Positions 33,105-40,810 of a DNA stretch of 64,000 nt are shown piece after piece (within the stretch, counting starts at the first letter, position 1; the number at the start of each line of letters is the position of its first letter). Under the pieces are notes generated by a model that had not been told where the DNA came from, did not search any database, and saw only the letters and a program-made list of their open reading frames with translations. The stretch is from Streptomyces californicus (GTDB lineage Bacteria; Actinomycetota; Actinomycetes; Streptomycetales; Streptomycetaceae): NCBI RefSeq assembly GCF_000717645.1, contig NZ_JNZZ01000010.1:62001-126000 (forward strand), read 5' to 3'. A program made the translations under genes and the position numbers.

Positions 33105-34385
33105 TCAGCCGCCGACCAGGGCGCCGTCCCGGGCGACGATCCGCCCGCCGCGCACCACCAGCTCGCGCTGCGGCAGATCGACCACGACCTGCGGCAGGCA
33201 CTCCCCGCGCACCAGCAGGAAGTCGGCCGGCGATCCCGGCTCCAGGTCCGCCTCCGGCAGCCCCATCAGCCGCGCCCCGCCGTCGGCCCCCGTACGGAAC
33301 GCGGCCTCCAGCTCCTCGTCCAGGCGGGCGTCCCGCACCCGGGCCAGCAGATGCGAGCGGTGCAGCATGTCCGCGTCGCCGAACGGGCTCCATCCGTCCC
33401 GTACGCCGTCCGAGCCGAGGCCCACCTCGACCCCGTGCTCGCGCAGCCGGTCGACCGGCAGCACCAGGTCGGACGAGGGGGCGACCGTGGTCAGGGAGAT
33501 CCCCGCCCCCGCCAGCGCGGACGCCAGTTCGTCCAGGTCACGCCCGGTGAGCCCGGGCACGCAGAAGACGTGGCTGACGGTCACCCTGCCCTGCAGCGAC
33601 AGCGCCCGGGTGCGGTCGATGACGGCGCGCAGCGAGGCCAGCCCCGTCGCGGCCCGTTCGTGCAGGTGGATGTCCACGCCCACACCGTGCCGGTCCGCGA
33701 TGCCGAAGACGATGTCGAGCTGTTCGTCGAGGGCCCCGTCGAAGCCGGCCGGGTCGATGCCGCCGACCCGGTCGACCGCCCCGCTCCGGGCCGCCTCCTC
33801 CAGCAGCTCCCTGGTCCCCGGCGTCCGCACGACCCCGTGCTGCGGGAACGCGACGATCTCCACGTCGAGCGCGTGCCGCAGCGCCTCGCGGGCCGATCCG
33901 ACGCCCTCGACGCCCTCCAGGCCGTAGACGGGGGCGACATCGACATGGGCGCGCATCGCCCGGGTGCCCCGGGTGACCGCGTGGCCCATCAGCCGCTCCG
34001 CGCGCTCGCCCACGGGCGTCTTCAGCGCCCGGTACAGCCGTACGTCCTCGGCGGTGTACTCGGCGAGGGAGCTCGCCGGCTTCCGTGACGCCCAGGGCTC
34101 GCCCCACGCCGTCTTGTCCGGGTGGATGTGCGCGTCGACCAGGGTCGGCAGCGCGATCCCGCCCCCGCAGTCGACGACCTCGGCGCCGTGCGGAGCGGGC
34201 TCGGCGGTGACCACACCGTCGACGACCGTGAGATCGACGGGCCGCCGCGCCCCGCAGGGCCGCACGTTCCGGAACACCGTGGCGGGCGCGGGGCCCGAAC
34301 GCGACGTGGCCCGGGCGGAGGACAAAGCCGCCGGACCGGCGGACTCGGGGCGGGGCGAGGGCTCGGGTCGGGGCGAGGCGGGCAT
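33105..34385 (-). CDS. Cytosine-deaminase-like amidohydrolase
   Basis: 426 residues of the metal-dependent hydrolase superfamily, CodA-like branch. Metal ligands: H-x-H in VDAHIHPDKT (about 88-97), His of VDIHLHERAATG (about 237-248), His of VTVSHVF, and the late Asp in VGLGSDGVRDGWSPFGDADM, which closely follows the CodA GSDNVRDP-FGDGDM pattern. It deaminates a pyrimidine, creatinine or a related amidine. The first 35 residues are low complexity; a later start is possible. It lies 89 bases downstream of another amidohydrolase on the same strand and is probably cotranscribed. Confidence 0.88.
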   Translation of the reverse strand: MPASPRPEPSPRPESAGPAALSSARATSRSGPAPATVFRNVRPCGARRPVDLTVVDGVVTAEPAPHGAEVVDCGGGIALPTLVDAHIHPDKTAWGEPWASRKPASSLAEYTAEDVRLYRALKTPVGERAERLMGHAVTRGTRAMRAHVDVAPVYGLEGVEGVGSAREALRHALDVEIVAFPQHGVVRTPGTRELLEEAARSGAVDRVGGIDPAGFDGALDEQLDIVFGIADRHGVGVDIHLHERAATGLASLRAVIDRTRALSLQGRVTVSHVFCVPGLTGRDLDELASALAGAGISLTTVAPSSDLVLPVDRLREHGVEVGLGSDGVRDGWSPFGDADMLHRSHLLARVRDARLDEELEAAFRTGADGGARLMGLPEADLEPGSPADFLLVRGECLPQVVVDLPQRELVVRGGRIVARDGALVGG

Positions 34386-34474
34386 CGAGTGCTCCTTGGG
34401 GCTGGGGAAGGCGGGGCGAAGGTGTGGGGGCGCTCCGGCGGGCCCGGTTCTGGTCCGCCGGAGCGCTCTGATGG

Positions 34475-35773
34475 TCAGGCCGCGGGTACCGGGAAGCCTG
34501 CTCGGACCACGTGCGCCGGGCGGCTCAGCACGCCGAGGTCGGCCAGCGGATCGCCGTCCACCACCAGGACATCGCCCGCGTGGCCCCGTGTCAGCCGACC
34601 CGCCGTGCCGGTGAACCCGAGGAGGCGCGCGGCCCCCGTGGTCGCCGTGCGGATCGCGTCCAGGGCGGAGAGCCCGGCCGCGTGCATCAGCTCCACCTCC
34701 CGGCCGATCGGATCCACCGCCCCGCCCGAGGAGTCCGTGCCCGCGGCGAGGGGGACCCCCAGCTCGTGCGCCGCGAGGACCGCGCGCTTCAGGACCGGGA
34801 GATAGGTACGGCCACGCTCCGCCAGGACCGGGTCGGAGGACTCGGCCAGCCCGGCGATGGCCGTGAGCGTCGGCGTGAAGTACGTGCCCCTGCGGCGCAT
34901 TTCGCGCAGGGTGCGCTCGCCGACGAACGCCCCGTGCTCCAGCGAGCGGATGCCCGCGGTGACCGCGTCGTGGCAGCCCTTCTCGCTGTAGCTGTGGCAG
35001 AGCACCCCCTTTCCGCCGCGCCGGGCCGCCGCCACGATCGTGGAGAGCTGCTCGTGGTCGTAGACCTGGACCAGCGGGTCCTGCTCGGGCAGGCCGGCGC
35101 GCTCGTTCACCCGGGTCTTCACGGTGTCGGCCCCGCGTGCGAGGTTGATCTCGACCACCCGGCGCAGCGCCTCGGGCGACCGCACCCCGTTCCGCAGCCG
35201 GGCGAGGGGCGCGAGGTCCGGGTCGGCGAGGATCGTGTCACCGAGATCCGGGGTGACGAAGATGCCCGCAGCCCTCAGCCGGGGCGCCCGTTCCGGTGCC
35301 TGCCGGGCCAACTCCCGTACCGCGACGTCCTGGTAGAAGTTGGTCGAGCCGCTGCGCGCGCTGGTCGCGCCCTTGAGGACCGCGTCGCGGGCCTCGGCCG
35401 CCGTGTTGAGGTGGATATGGGCGTCCACCAGCCCGGGCAGCACCCACTTCCCGTGGGCCCGCAGCACCGGCACGCCGGAGGGCGCCGTCTTCCCGACACG
35501 GCTGCGGGGGCCCGCCGCGCGGACCACGCCACCGGAGATCACGACGACCGCGTCCTCGGTGACCTCGCCGGTCAGCGGATCGAGCAGCCTGCCGCCCTCC
35601 ACCACCAGGTCCCCGCCCCGGGCGGAGGGCCCACCCGGCGCGGCAGGTGCGGCGGAGGCCGACGGGGCGGCCCGGGCCAGCACGGCGGAGGTGCCCGCCA
35701 GGGCGGCGGCGCCCGCGAGGACGCCCCGCCGGGTCAGTCGGCCGGACGGCGGAGGGGTGTTCTCGACGCACAT
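34475..35773 (-). CDS. Secreted (Tat) amidohydrolase, imidazolonepropionase/prolidase-like
   Basis: 432 residues. The N-terminus is a twin-arginine signal: LTRRGVLAGAAALAGTSAVL (about 13-32), with a likely cleavage after an Ala-x-Ala near residue 42. The mature enzyme has the amidohydrolase H-x-H (GLVDAHIHLNTAAEA), a Lys in the DTVKTRVNERAG segment, HSYSEKG, EHGAFVGE, and the final Asp in PLAAGTDSSGGAVD, so the binuclear metal set looks complete. Relatives act on cyclic amides, Xaa-Pro or Xaa-Arg dipeptides. Operators of the GntR type lie upstream. Confidence 0.88.
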   Translation of the reverse strand: MCVENTPPPSGRLTRRGVLAGAAALAGTSAVLARAAPSASAAPAAPGGPSARGGDLVVEGGRLLDPLTGEVTEDAVVVISGGVVRAAGPRSRVGKTAPSGVPVLRAHGKWVLPGLVDAHIHLNTAAEARDAVLKGATSARSGSTNFYQDVAVRELARQAPERAPRLRAAGIFVTPDLGDTILADPDLAPLARLRNGVRSPEALRRVVEINLARGADTVKTRVNERAGLPEQDPLVQVYDHEQLSTIVAAARRGGKGVLCHSYSEKGCHDAVTAGIRSLEHGAFVGERTLREMRRRGTYFTPTLTAIAGLAESSDPVLAERGRTYLPVLKRAVLAAHELGVPLAAGTDSSGGAVDPIGREVELMHAAGLSALDAIRTATTGAARLLGFTGTAGRLTRGHAGDVLVVDGDPLADLGVLSRPAHVVRAGFPVPAA

Positions 35774-35813
35774 GGGAGGTCTCCTCGGATCGCACGGGCA
35801 TACCGGAGAGCAT

Positions 35814-35825
35814 TTTGTATACCAG
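35814..35825. promoter_or_regulatory. GntR (FadR-type) operator, proximal
   Basis: TTTTGTATACCA, containing TTGTATACCA, which fits the FadR-subfamily form TNGTNNACNA. It lies 41 bases upstream of the amidohydrolase start at 35773. It is the exact inverted copy of the site at 35931. Confidence 0.75.
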
Positions 35826-35930
35826 GTGCGTCGAGATTCTGGGAAGGGGTGATTCCGCTTCCTGTCCTCGCTCCGGAAGAAGAGGGAATGTGCGGGTGAC
35901 GCGATGGTCTCGGCGGCGGCGCGAACGTTC

Positions 35931-35942
35931 TGGTATACAAAA
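35931..35942. promoter_or_regulatory. GntR (FadR-type) operator, distal
   Basis: TGGTATACAAAA, the reverse complement of the proximal site 105 bases away. It stands 35 bases beyond the GntR stop. Paired sites at this spacing could support looping or two-dimer repression of the amidohydrolase promoter. Confidence 0.75.
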
Positions 35943-35976
35943 GGTCGGATGTCGTCGGACTCGGGCGTCGTCGGAC

Positions 35977-36750
35977 TCAGGCGTCGTCGAACAGGGAGCG
36001 CAGGGCCACGGTCCGGCTGTCCCGTACGTGCAGGAGTGTGCTCGCCGCCGCCGACTCCTCGTCGCCCTGTGCGATGTACCGGAACATGACCGCGTGCTGG
36101 GCCCGCATGTGCTCGGGCTCCTCCCGCATCCCGAACAGCAGCCGGAGCTGTCCGCCGAGCCGCTCCATCGTGCGGGCCAGCATCGGATTGCCGCTCAGGG
36201 CCACGATGTCCTCGTGGAACGCGGTGTGCGCCGCCACCTCCCGCGCCCCCTCGGGGTCGGACGCCGCCTGCTCCGCACGGTCCAGGGAGGCCCGGAGCGC
36301 GGTGACGCCCGGCGGCTCCACCGGGGCGGACCGTGCCACCCGCCGCGCGGCGAGCCGGGACGCCTGCACCGCGAGCGGCTCCCAGACCTCGTACAGGTGC
36401 TCCACGTCGGCCCGGTCCAGCCGCCGCACCCGGACCCCGCTGTGCGGCAGCAGTTCGAGGAGCCCTTCGCCGACCAGGGCGCGCAGCGCCTCGCGGACCG
36501 GGACGCGGGACATCCGCAGCTCCTCGGCGACCTCGCGCTCCACGAGCCGGGCCCCCTGGGGGTAGGTGCGGTCGGCGATCCGCTGCCGGATCGCGTCCCG
36601 GGCGCGGACACTGAGCGACGTGCGCTCCGGGGCGCCCGCCCGCTCGGCACCGTCCGGCCGCTCGCCGCCGGAGCCGTGCCCGGGGCCTCCGCCCGGGCCG
36701 CCCGGCCGTGCCCGCTCCCGTCCCGCGCTGCTGCCCGTCACGTACGCCAT
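35977..36750 (-). CDS. GntR-family regulator (FCD domain, FadR subfamily)
   Basis: 257 residues. After a low-complexity Gly/Ala/Arg leader of about 45 residues, the winged helix runs about 48-115 (VRARDAIRQRIADRTYPQGA, REVAEELRMSRVPVREALRA, GLLELLPHSGVRVRRL). The FCD ligand domain follows, with metal-site residues in AAHTAFHEDIVALSGN and MRAQHAVMFRYIAQGD. Start ATG 36750 is preferred over the longer frame. The gene sits directly upstream of the Tat amidohydrolase, with two TNGTNNACNA sites between, so it most likely controls the two amidohydrolase genes. Confidence 0.9.
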   Translation of the reverse strand: MAYVTGSSAGRERARPGGPGGGPGHGSGGERPDGAERAGAPERTSLSVRARDAIRQRIADRTYPQGARLVEREVAEELRMSRVPVREALRALVGEGLLELLPHSGVRVRRLDRADVEHLYEVWEPLAVQASRLAARRVARSAPVEPPGVTALRASLDRAEQAASDPEGAREVAAHTAFHEDIVALSGNPMLARTMERLGGQLRLLFGMREEPEHMRAQHAVMFRYIAQGDEESAAASTLLHVRDSRTVALRSLFDDA

Positions 36751-36797
36751 CCTCCGCTCGGCCCGTTCCGGCCGAGGATACGCCGGGGCGCCTGCCG

Positions 36798-37568
36798 TCA
36801 GGACGCCCCGGGAGTCCGGCCGTCCGGCAGGAAGAGGACCGAGTTCAGGTACCGCTCCCGGTGCGGGAGGAAAGCCCGGCGCAGCAGCCCCCGGTGGACC
36901 AGGTGCTCGGTCCGTGCCTGACGGGCCACCAGGTCGAACCCGTCGAGCGTGATCCAGCGCCGGCCCGCCAGCAGCCACCCCGCGTACCCCAGTTCCGCCA
37001 GCAGGCCGACGGCGGGTGCGATCGGGCCGAGCCGGCTCTCCAGCTCGACGAGGACCGCCGGACGGTCCCGGCGCAGCAGCTCCGCCGCGCCGAGCAGCGC
37101 CGCCCGCTCGCCCCCGTCGACGTCCATCTTCACGAAGACGACCCCGCGCAGCCCGAGCCCGTCGACGGTGATCGACGGCACCTCCAGGCAGTGCGCGTGG
37201 ATGTCGCGGCGGGCCAGCGACGACACGCCCCGGTCGCCCCGGTCGCCCGCCGGGAACCACAACCGGGCGGTGCCCTCCCGGTCGGTCGCGGCCCCCTCCA
37301 CCACCCGGGCGTTGGACGGGAGGGTGCGCCGCAGATGCCCGGCGAGATGCGGCACCGGCTCGACGGTCACCACCTGCTCGCAGCGGGCGGCCAGCCGCCG
37401 GGACCAGGGCCCGTACCAGCCACCGATGTCGAGGGCGACACCGTGCGGCGGGCAGAAGTCCGCCAGCCGGCGGAGCTCAGGCTCGAAACGCGGATACAGG
37501 GCGACGGCGGCCGAGCCGACGAGGCTCCCGGGCAGCCGGGACGCCACCGCCGCGGCGAACGTGGTCAT
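36798..37568 (-). CDS. FkbM-family methyltransferase
   Basis: 256 residues. SAM-binding core: GVALDIGGWYGPWSRRLAA (about 44-62), QVVTVEPVPHLAGHLRRTL, and VFVKMDVDGGERAALLGAAE (about 143-162), the typical FkbM KIDVEG-type block. FkbM enzymes O-methylate sugars or polyketides. It is the last gene of the eight-gene envelope-type operon and overlaps the DMT/Trm112 gene by four bases, so sugar O-methylation of the operon's product is a reasonable inference. Confidence 0.88.
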   Translation of the reverse strand: MTTFAAAVASRLPGSLVGSAAVALYPRFEPELRRLADFCPPHGVALDIGGWYGPWSRRLAARCEQVVTVEPVPHLAGHLRRTLPSNARVVEGAATDREGTARLWFPAGDRGDRGVSSLARRDIHAHCLEVPSITVDGLGLRGVVFVKMDVDGGERAALLGAAELLRRDRPAVLVELESRLGPIAPAVGLLAELGYAGWLLAGRRWITLDGFDLVARQARTEHLVHRGLLRRAFLPHRERYLNSVLFLPDGRTPGAS

Positions 37569-37789
37569 CCGGCCGCGACCTCGATCCGGGCGAGCAGCCG
37601 CTCGTGGTCGTCCGCCGAGACCTTCCGCCCCGAGGACGGCAGCAACTGCGGGACGCCGTCCACGACCGGGTATCTCAGGCGCAGCCGGGGGTTGTACAGG
37701 GCCCCGCCCTCGTCCTCGGGCAGCAGCGACAGCGAGCCCTTGTCGAGCGGACAGGCCAGCAGGGCGAGAAGGGGGTCGTCGGGGGTCAT
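37565..37789 (-). CDS. Trm112-like protein, possible separate product by internal initiation
   Basis: ATG 37789 lies in frame within the fused permease gene, preceded by GAGGAG at six-base spacing, an excellent ribosome site. Translation from it would give a free 74-residue Trm112-like protein (MTPDDPLLALLACPLDKG). In other organisms Trm112 proteins are separate small subunits that stabilise methyltransferases; three methyltransferases are encoded in this operon. Whether the cell makes the fusion, the free protein or both cannot be told from sequence. Confidence 0.5.
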   Translation of the reverse strand: MTPDDPLLALLACPLDKGSLSLLPEDEGGALYNPRLRLRYPVVDGVPQLLPSSGRKVSADDHERLLARIEVAAG

Positions 37790-38752
37790 CGCGGGCTCCT
37801 CGGTGTCGGGGGGAGTGGACGGGGGGGCGTCGGTCGGGTACGGGCCGGGGCGGTGGTCAGGAGGGGCGGCGGGCGGCGGGTCGTGGCGCGGCATGGCGAG
37901 CAGGACGGAGAGCGCGAGCGCGGTGCCGCCCACCCGCAGCGCCACCAGCAGCGGATCGTCGGGCAGCGACTCGCCGAACGCGAGCGTCCCGAGGACCGCC
38001 GTGAACACGCAGGTCACCGTGGTGCACACCGGCACGATGAGGGAGGCCCGGCAGCGCTGGAGCGCCGCCTGGGACATGACGAGACCGGCCACCGAGGTGA
38101 ACAGCAGCAGGTACGGGTACGGGGAGCCCAGCAGCGACAGCGCCGCCTCGGCGGGACCCGCGCCGGTGGTCAGCCTGCCGGAGGTGCCCTTGATCGCCAG
38201 CGAGCTGACCCCGTACAGCAGCCCCACCGCCACCCCGTAGCCGATACCACTGGTCGGGACCCGGTGCCGCTTCGTCGCGCGGCTCTCCACCCGTACGTAC
38301 AGCCAGACGCCGGCCGCCAGCGCCGGTAGGCAGACCAGCAGTACCAGCGTCCAGGGCGCTCCGCCGCTCACCACGTCCTCGCCCTCGCGCACCGAGCCCA
38401 CCACCATCAGCAGCGCGAGCAGGACCCCGCCCAGGGCGTACCGTTCGCGCCCCGTCGCCTCCTCGCCCAGCACCGCCGACGACAGCAGCAGGAGCAGCAC
38501 CAGACCGGAGACGAAGATCCCCTGCGCCGCGGCGATCGGCAGCGCCCGGTAGACCACGAGCTGCGCCACGAACCCGGCCGCCAGAGCCAGCGCGCCGACG
38601 ATCCACAGCGGGCTGGTCGCCAGGACCCGGACGACCCGCAGCGGCCGGTCCGCCGAGAGCGCGGGCAGCGAGCCCAGAGCCCGCTTCTCCACCACGAACC
38701 CCACGCTGTACAGCGCGTTGGCGACCAGGGCCGCGCCGACACCCCACCACAC
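37565..38752 (-). CDS. DMT/EamA-type permease fused to a C-terminal Trm112-like domain
   Basis: 395 residues. The first about 290 form a drug/metabolite-transporter permease with about ten helices (WWGVGAALVANALYSVGFVV, then WIVGALALAAGFVAQLVVY). After a Pro-rich linker (about 290-320), the last 74 residues read as a Trm112/YcaR-like module: LLALLACPLDKGSLSLLP and LRYPVVDGVPQLLP, with only one Cys left. DMT permeases include lipid-linked-sugar flippases such as ArnE/F, a plausible role here. There is no stop between domains, but an internal start is well placed (see next entry). It overlaps FkbM by four bases and starts four bases after the upstream methyltransferase. Confidence 0.8.
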   Translation of the reverse strand: MWWGVGAALVANALYSVGFVVEKRALGSLPALSADRPLRVVRVLATSPLWIVGALALAAGFVAQLVVYRALPIAAAQGIFVSGLVLLLLLSSAVLGEEATGRERYALGGVLLALLMVVGSVREGEDVVSGGAPWTLVLLVCLPALAAGVWLYVRVESRATKRHRVPTSGIGYGVAVGLLYGVSSLAIKGTSGRLTTGAGPAEAALSLLGSPYPYLLLFTSVAGLVMSQAALQRCRASLIVPVCTTVTCVFTAVLGTLAFGESLPDDPLLVALRVGGTALALSVLLAMPRHDPPPAAPPDHRPGPYPTDAPPSTPPDTEEPAMTPDDPLLALLACPLDKGSLSLLPEDEGGALYNPRLRLRYPVVDGVPQLLPSSGRKVSADDHERLLARIEVAAG

Positions 38753-38756
38753 GCGG

Positions 38757-39485
38757 CTACCTCCGCCGCGCGTGGGCCAGCAGGATGGAGGACGCGCCCG
38801 GCACCGCGCACGCCGCCCGGTCCAGCAGCCGCAGCGGACGCGGCACCCCGTGGAACGGGGCGCCCCTGACCGTAACGTCGGTGAAGCCGGACGCCGTGAG
38901 GAACGAGCGCAGCGCGCGGGCGGTGTACAGCCGCAGATGGCCGACCACCTCCGAACCGGGGCGCCCGTGGATCCCGCGCAGGCTGACCTCGGAGAACACC
39001 GGCTGCACCCCGGCGAGCAGCAGCGCCCTGTTGTACCAGGCCGCCAGGTTCGGGGTGGAGAGCATCAGATGGCCGCCGGGCCGCAGGACCCGCCGCAGCT
39101 CGTCCAACGCCTGGTCCGGGTCGACCAGATGCTCCAGGACCTCGCTGAACAGCACCGCGTCCGCGCACCCGTCGGCCAGCGGCAGCCCGCCGTGCTCCAA
39201 CTCCCCGCGCACCACCGCGCCCATCCGGGGCCGGGCCCGCCGCAGCGCGTCCTGCGACCAGTCGACGCCGATCAGCCGGTGCCCGGTGAGGAGCGGGGCC
39301 GCCGTCGCCGCCGCCGTACCGTCGCCGCACCCGATGTCCAGGATCACCTGCCCCGGCGTCGTCCCCAGCGCGGCGGCCAGCAGCCGGGCCTGCCGCAGGG
39401 TGCGCCCGTCGCCCGAGGCGACGGGGACGGCCGGGTTCTCGTAGAAGTCCCGCAGGCCCTGCGGGGGAGTGGCGGTGCCGGTCAT
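38757..39485 (-). CDS. Class I SAM-dependent methyltransferase
   Basis: 242 residues, Methyltransf_11 type. Motif I VILDIGCGDGTAAATAAPLL (about 47-66), acidic loop LIGVDWSQDALRRA, post-motif ADAVLFSEVLEHLVDPDQAL (about 109-128), then LRRVLRPGGHLMLSTPN. The C-terminal half (LAAWYNRALLLAGVQPVFSE) resembles glycan- and lipid-modifying members. It overlaps the condensation-like gene by four bases (ATGA) and precedes the DMT gene by four bases. Confidence 0.85.
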   Translation of the reverse strand: MTGTATPPQGLRDFYENPAVPVASGDGRTLRQARLLAAALGTTPGQVILDIGCGDGTAAATAAPLLTGHRLIGVDWSQDALRRARPRMGAVVRGELEHGGLPLADGCADAVLFSEVLEHLVDPDQALDELRRVLRPGGHLMLSTPNLAAWYNRALLLAGVQPVFSEVSLRGIHGRPGSEVVGHLRLYTARALRSFLTASGFTDVTVRGAPFHGVPRPLRLLDRAACAVPGASSILLAHARRR

Positions 39486-40810
39486 ACGGTCTCCGAGGAG
39501 GTCGAGGCCAGGTGCCGGGTGAACAGCTCGCGCAGCCGCACGCCGTCCTCGTCCCCCAGCAGGGTGCGCGACCAGCGGAGCGCCAGGTGGAGCCGGCCGC
39601 CCGTGGACGCGGTGGTGAAGGTCAGCCCCCGGGGCATCCGGGCGGGCGCGGAGAACCACACGGCCGTCGCCCGGCCCGCCTCCCCGAAGTCCAGCGGGTA
39701 CGGCAGCCGGCCGATGTTGCTCAGCAGCGTCGTCGAGGTCCACGGCCCTGCCAGGACCCGCAGCCCCCGGGTGGCCGCGGCCCGGACCGCCACCGGCAGC
39801 AGCGGCGCGGTCAGCAGGGAGGCGGAACGGCCCAGCGGGGGCCGGCGGACCGCCTTGAGCGCCCGGGTCCGCGCGGCGGTCGTCCGCAGCAGGGCGGCGA
39901 CGTCCACGCCGGGCAGCAGCTCGGACGCCGCGAAACCGGCCTCCACCAGCCGGGTGCCGTTCCCGATGGGCATCTCGGGCCCCCGGGGGCGGTCGTCGAC
40001 CGGCATGGTGATCCGCAGCGGCCGGCGGTCGGCCCCCGGCGCCCCCTGCGTCCGGTTCCAGTCGGCCACCGTCAGCGCGGTCGCCACCATCAGCTGGTCG
40101 TTCACCGTGTACGGAGCACCGGACTCCCGGCGGGGCACCGGGAGTTCGGCCAGCAGCAGGGAGTTGCCGGGCACCGCCCCGGGCCCCGGCGAACCCGCCG
40201 CGATCCGGACGGGACGCGCCGCCGACGCGGCCGGGGACCCCCCTGAGGACGGCGCGGACGCCGGGCGTGCAGGGGCCGGGGCGGCCGGTGTGCGACACAC
40301 GCCGTAGACCTCGGCGGCCGTCGCCGCCAGCCGCATGCACGCCGGGCCGTCCAAGGCCGTGTGGTGGAGGGTGAACACCAGCACGCAGCCGTCCGTCCCC
40401 GGTTCCCGGACCACCTCCAGCCGCAGCGGCGGTGACGCCGTCAGCGGCGGGGCGACCGCCAGCGCCCGCGTCCGGGCCCGGTCCAGCGCCCCGGGCTCCG
40501 GCGGCGGGAAGGAGAGCGGGTCCACGTCGGCGGCGCCGGTCAGCTCCCACTCGTAGCGCCGGGCGAGCGGTCCCCGGGGCCGCTCCCGCATCAGCGCCCG
40601 GGGGTGCCGCGCGAGCGCCTCGGCGAACGCGGCGCGCAACCGCCCCTCGTCCACCGCGCCCGGCAGATGGATCTCGATGTGCACCGTGTTCGGCTCGGCG
40701 TCCTGGGCGCAGTGCCGGGCCACCTCGTCCACGACCGGGAACGGCACCCGGTCCACCGCTCCGGGCCGGGGCGCGCCGCCCCGGGCCCGGGTGTGCCGCG
40801 CGGTCGCCAT
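39482..40810 (-). CDS. Condensation-domain-like acyltransferase
   Basis: 442 residues with the NRPS-condensation/PapA fold. The catalytic H-H-x3-D-G is present as HHTALDG (about 149-155). The second-half DFG-like motif region appears as YPLDFGEAGRATAVWFSAP. The N-terminus (VHIEIHLPGAVDEGRLRAAF) is typical of the first beta-strand/helix. Free-standing enzymes of this fold (mycobacterial PapA) transfer acyl groups onto sugars or alcohols. In a glycan operon it suggests acylation of the product. It shares one base with the AftD-like gene (TGATG). Confidence 0.85.
   Translation of the reverse strand: MATARHTRARGGAPRPGAVDRVPFPVVDEVARHCAQDAEPNTVHIEIHLPGAVDEGRLRAAFAEALARHPRALMRERPRGPLARRYEWELTGAADVDPLSFPPPEPGALDRARTRALAVAPPLTASPPLRLEVVREPGTDGCVLVFTLHHTALDGPACMRLAATAAEVYGVCRTPAAPAPARPASAPSSGGSPAASAARPVRIAAGSPGPGAVPGNSLLLAELPVPRRESGAPYTVNDQLMVATALTVADWNRTQGAPGADRRPLRITMPVDDRPRGPEMPIGNGTRLVEAGFAASELLPGVDVAALLRTTAARTRALKAVRRPPLGRSASLLTAPLLPVAVRAAATRGLRVLAGPWTSTTLLSNIGRLPYPLDFGEAGRATAVWFSAPARMPRGLTFTTASTGGRLHLALRWSRTLLGDEDGVRLRELFTRHLASTSSETV

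Noticed and set aside
39845..40810. Full NRPS assembly line suggested by the condensation fold
   Set aside because: Only a free-standing condensation-like enzyme is present; no adenylation or carrier domains in the window.
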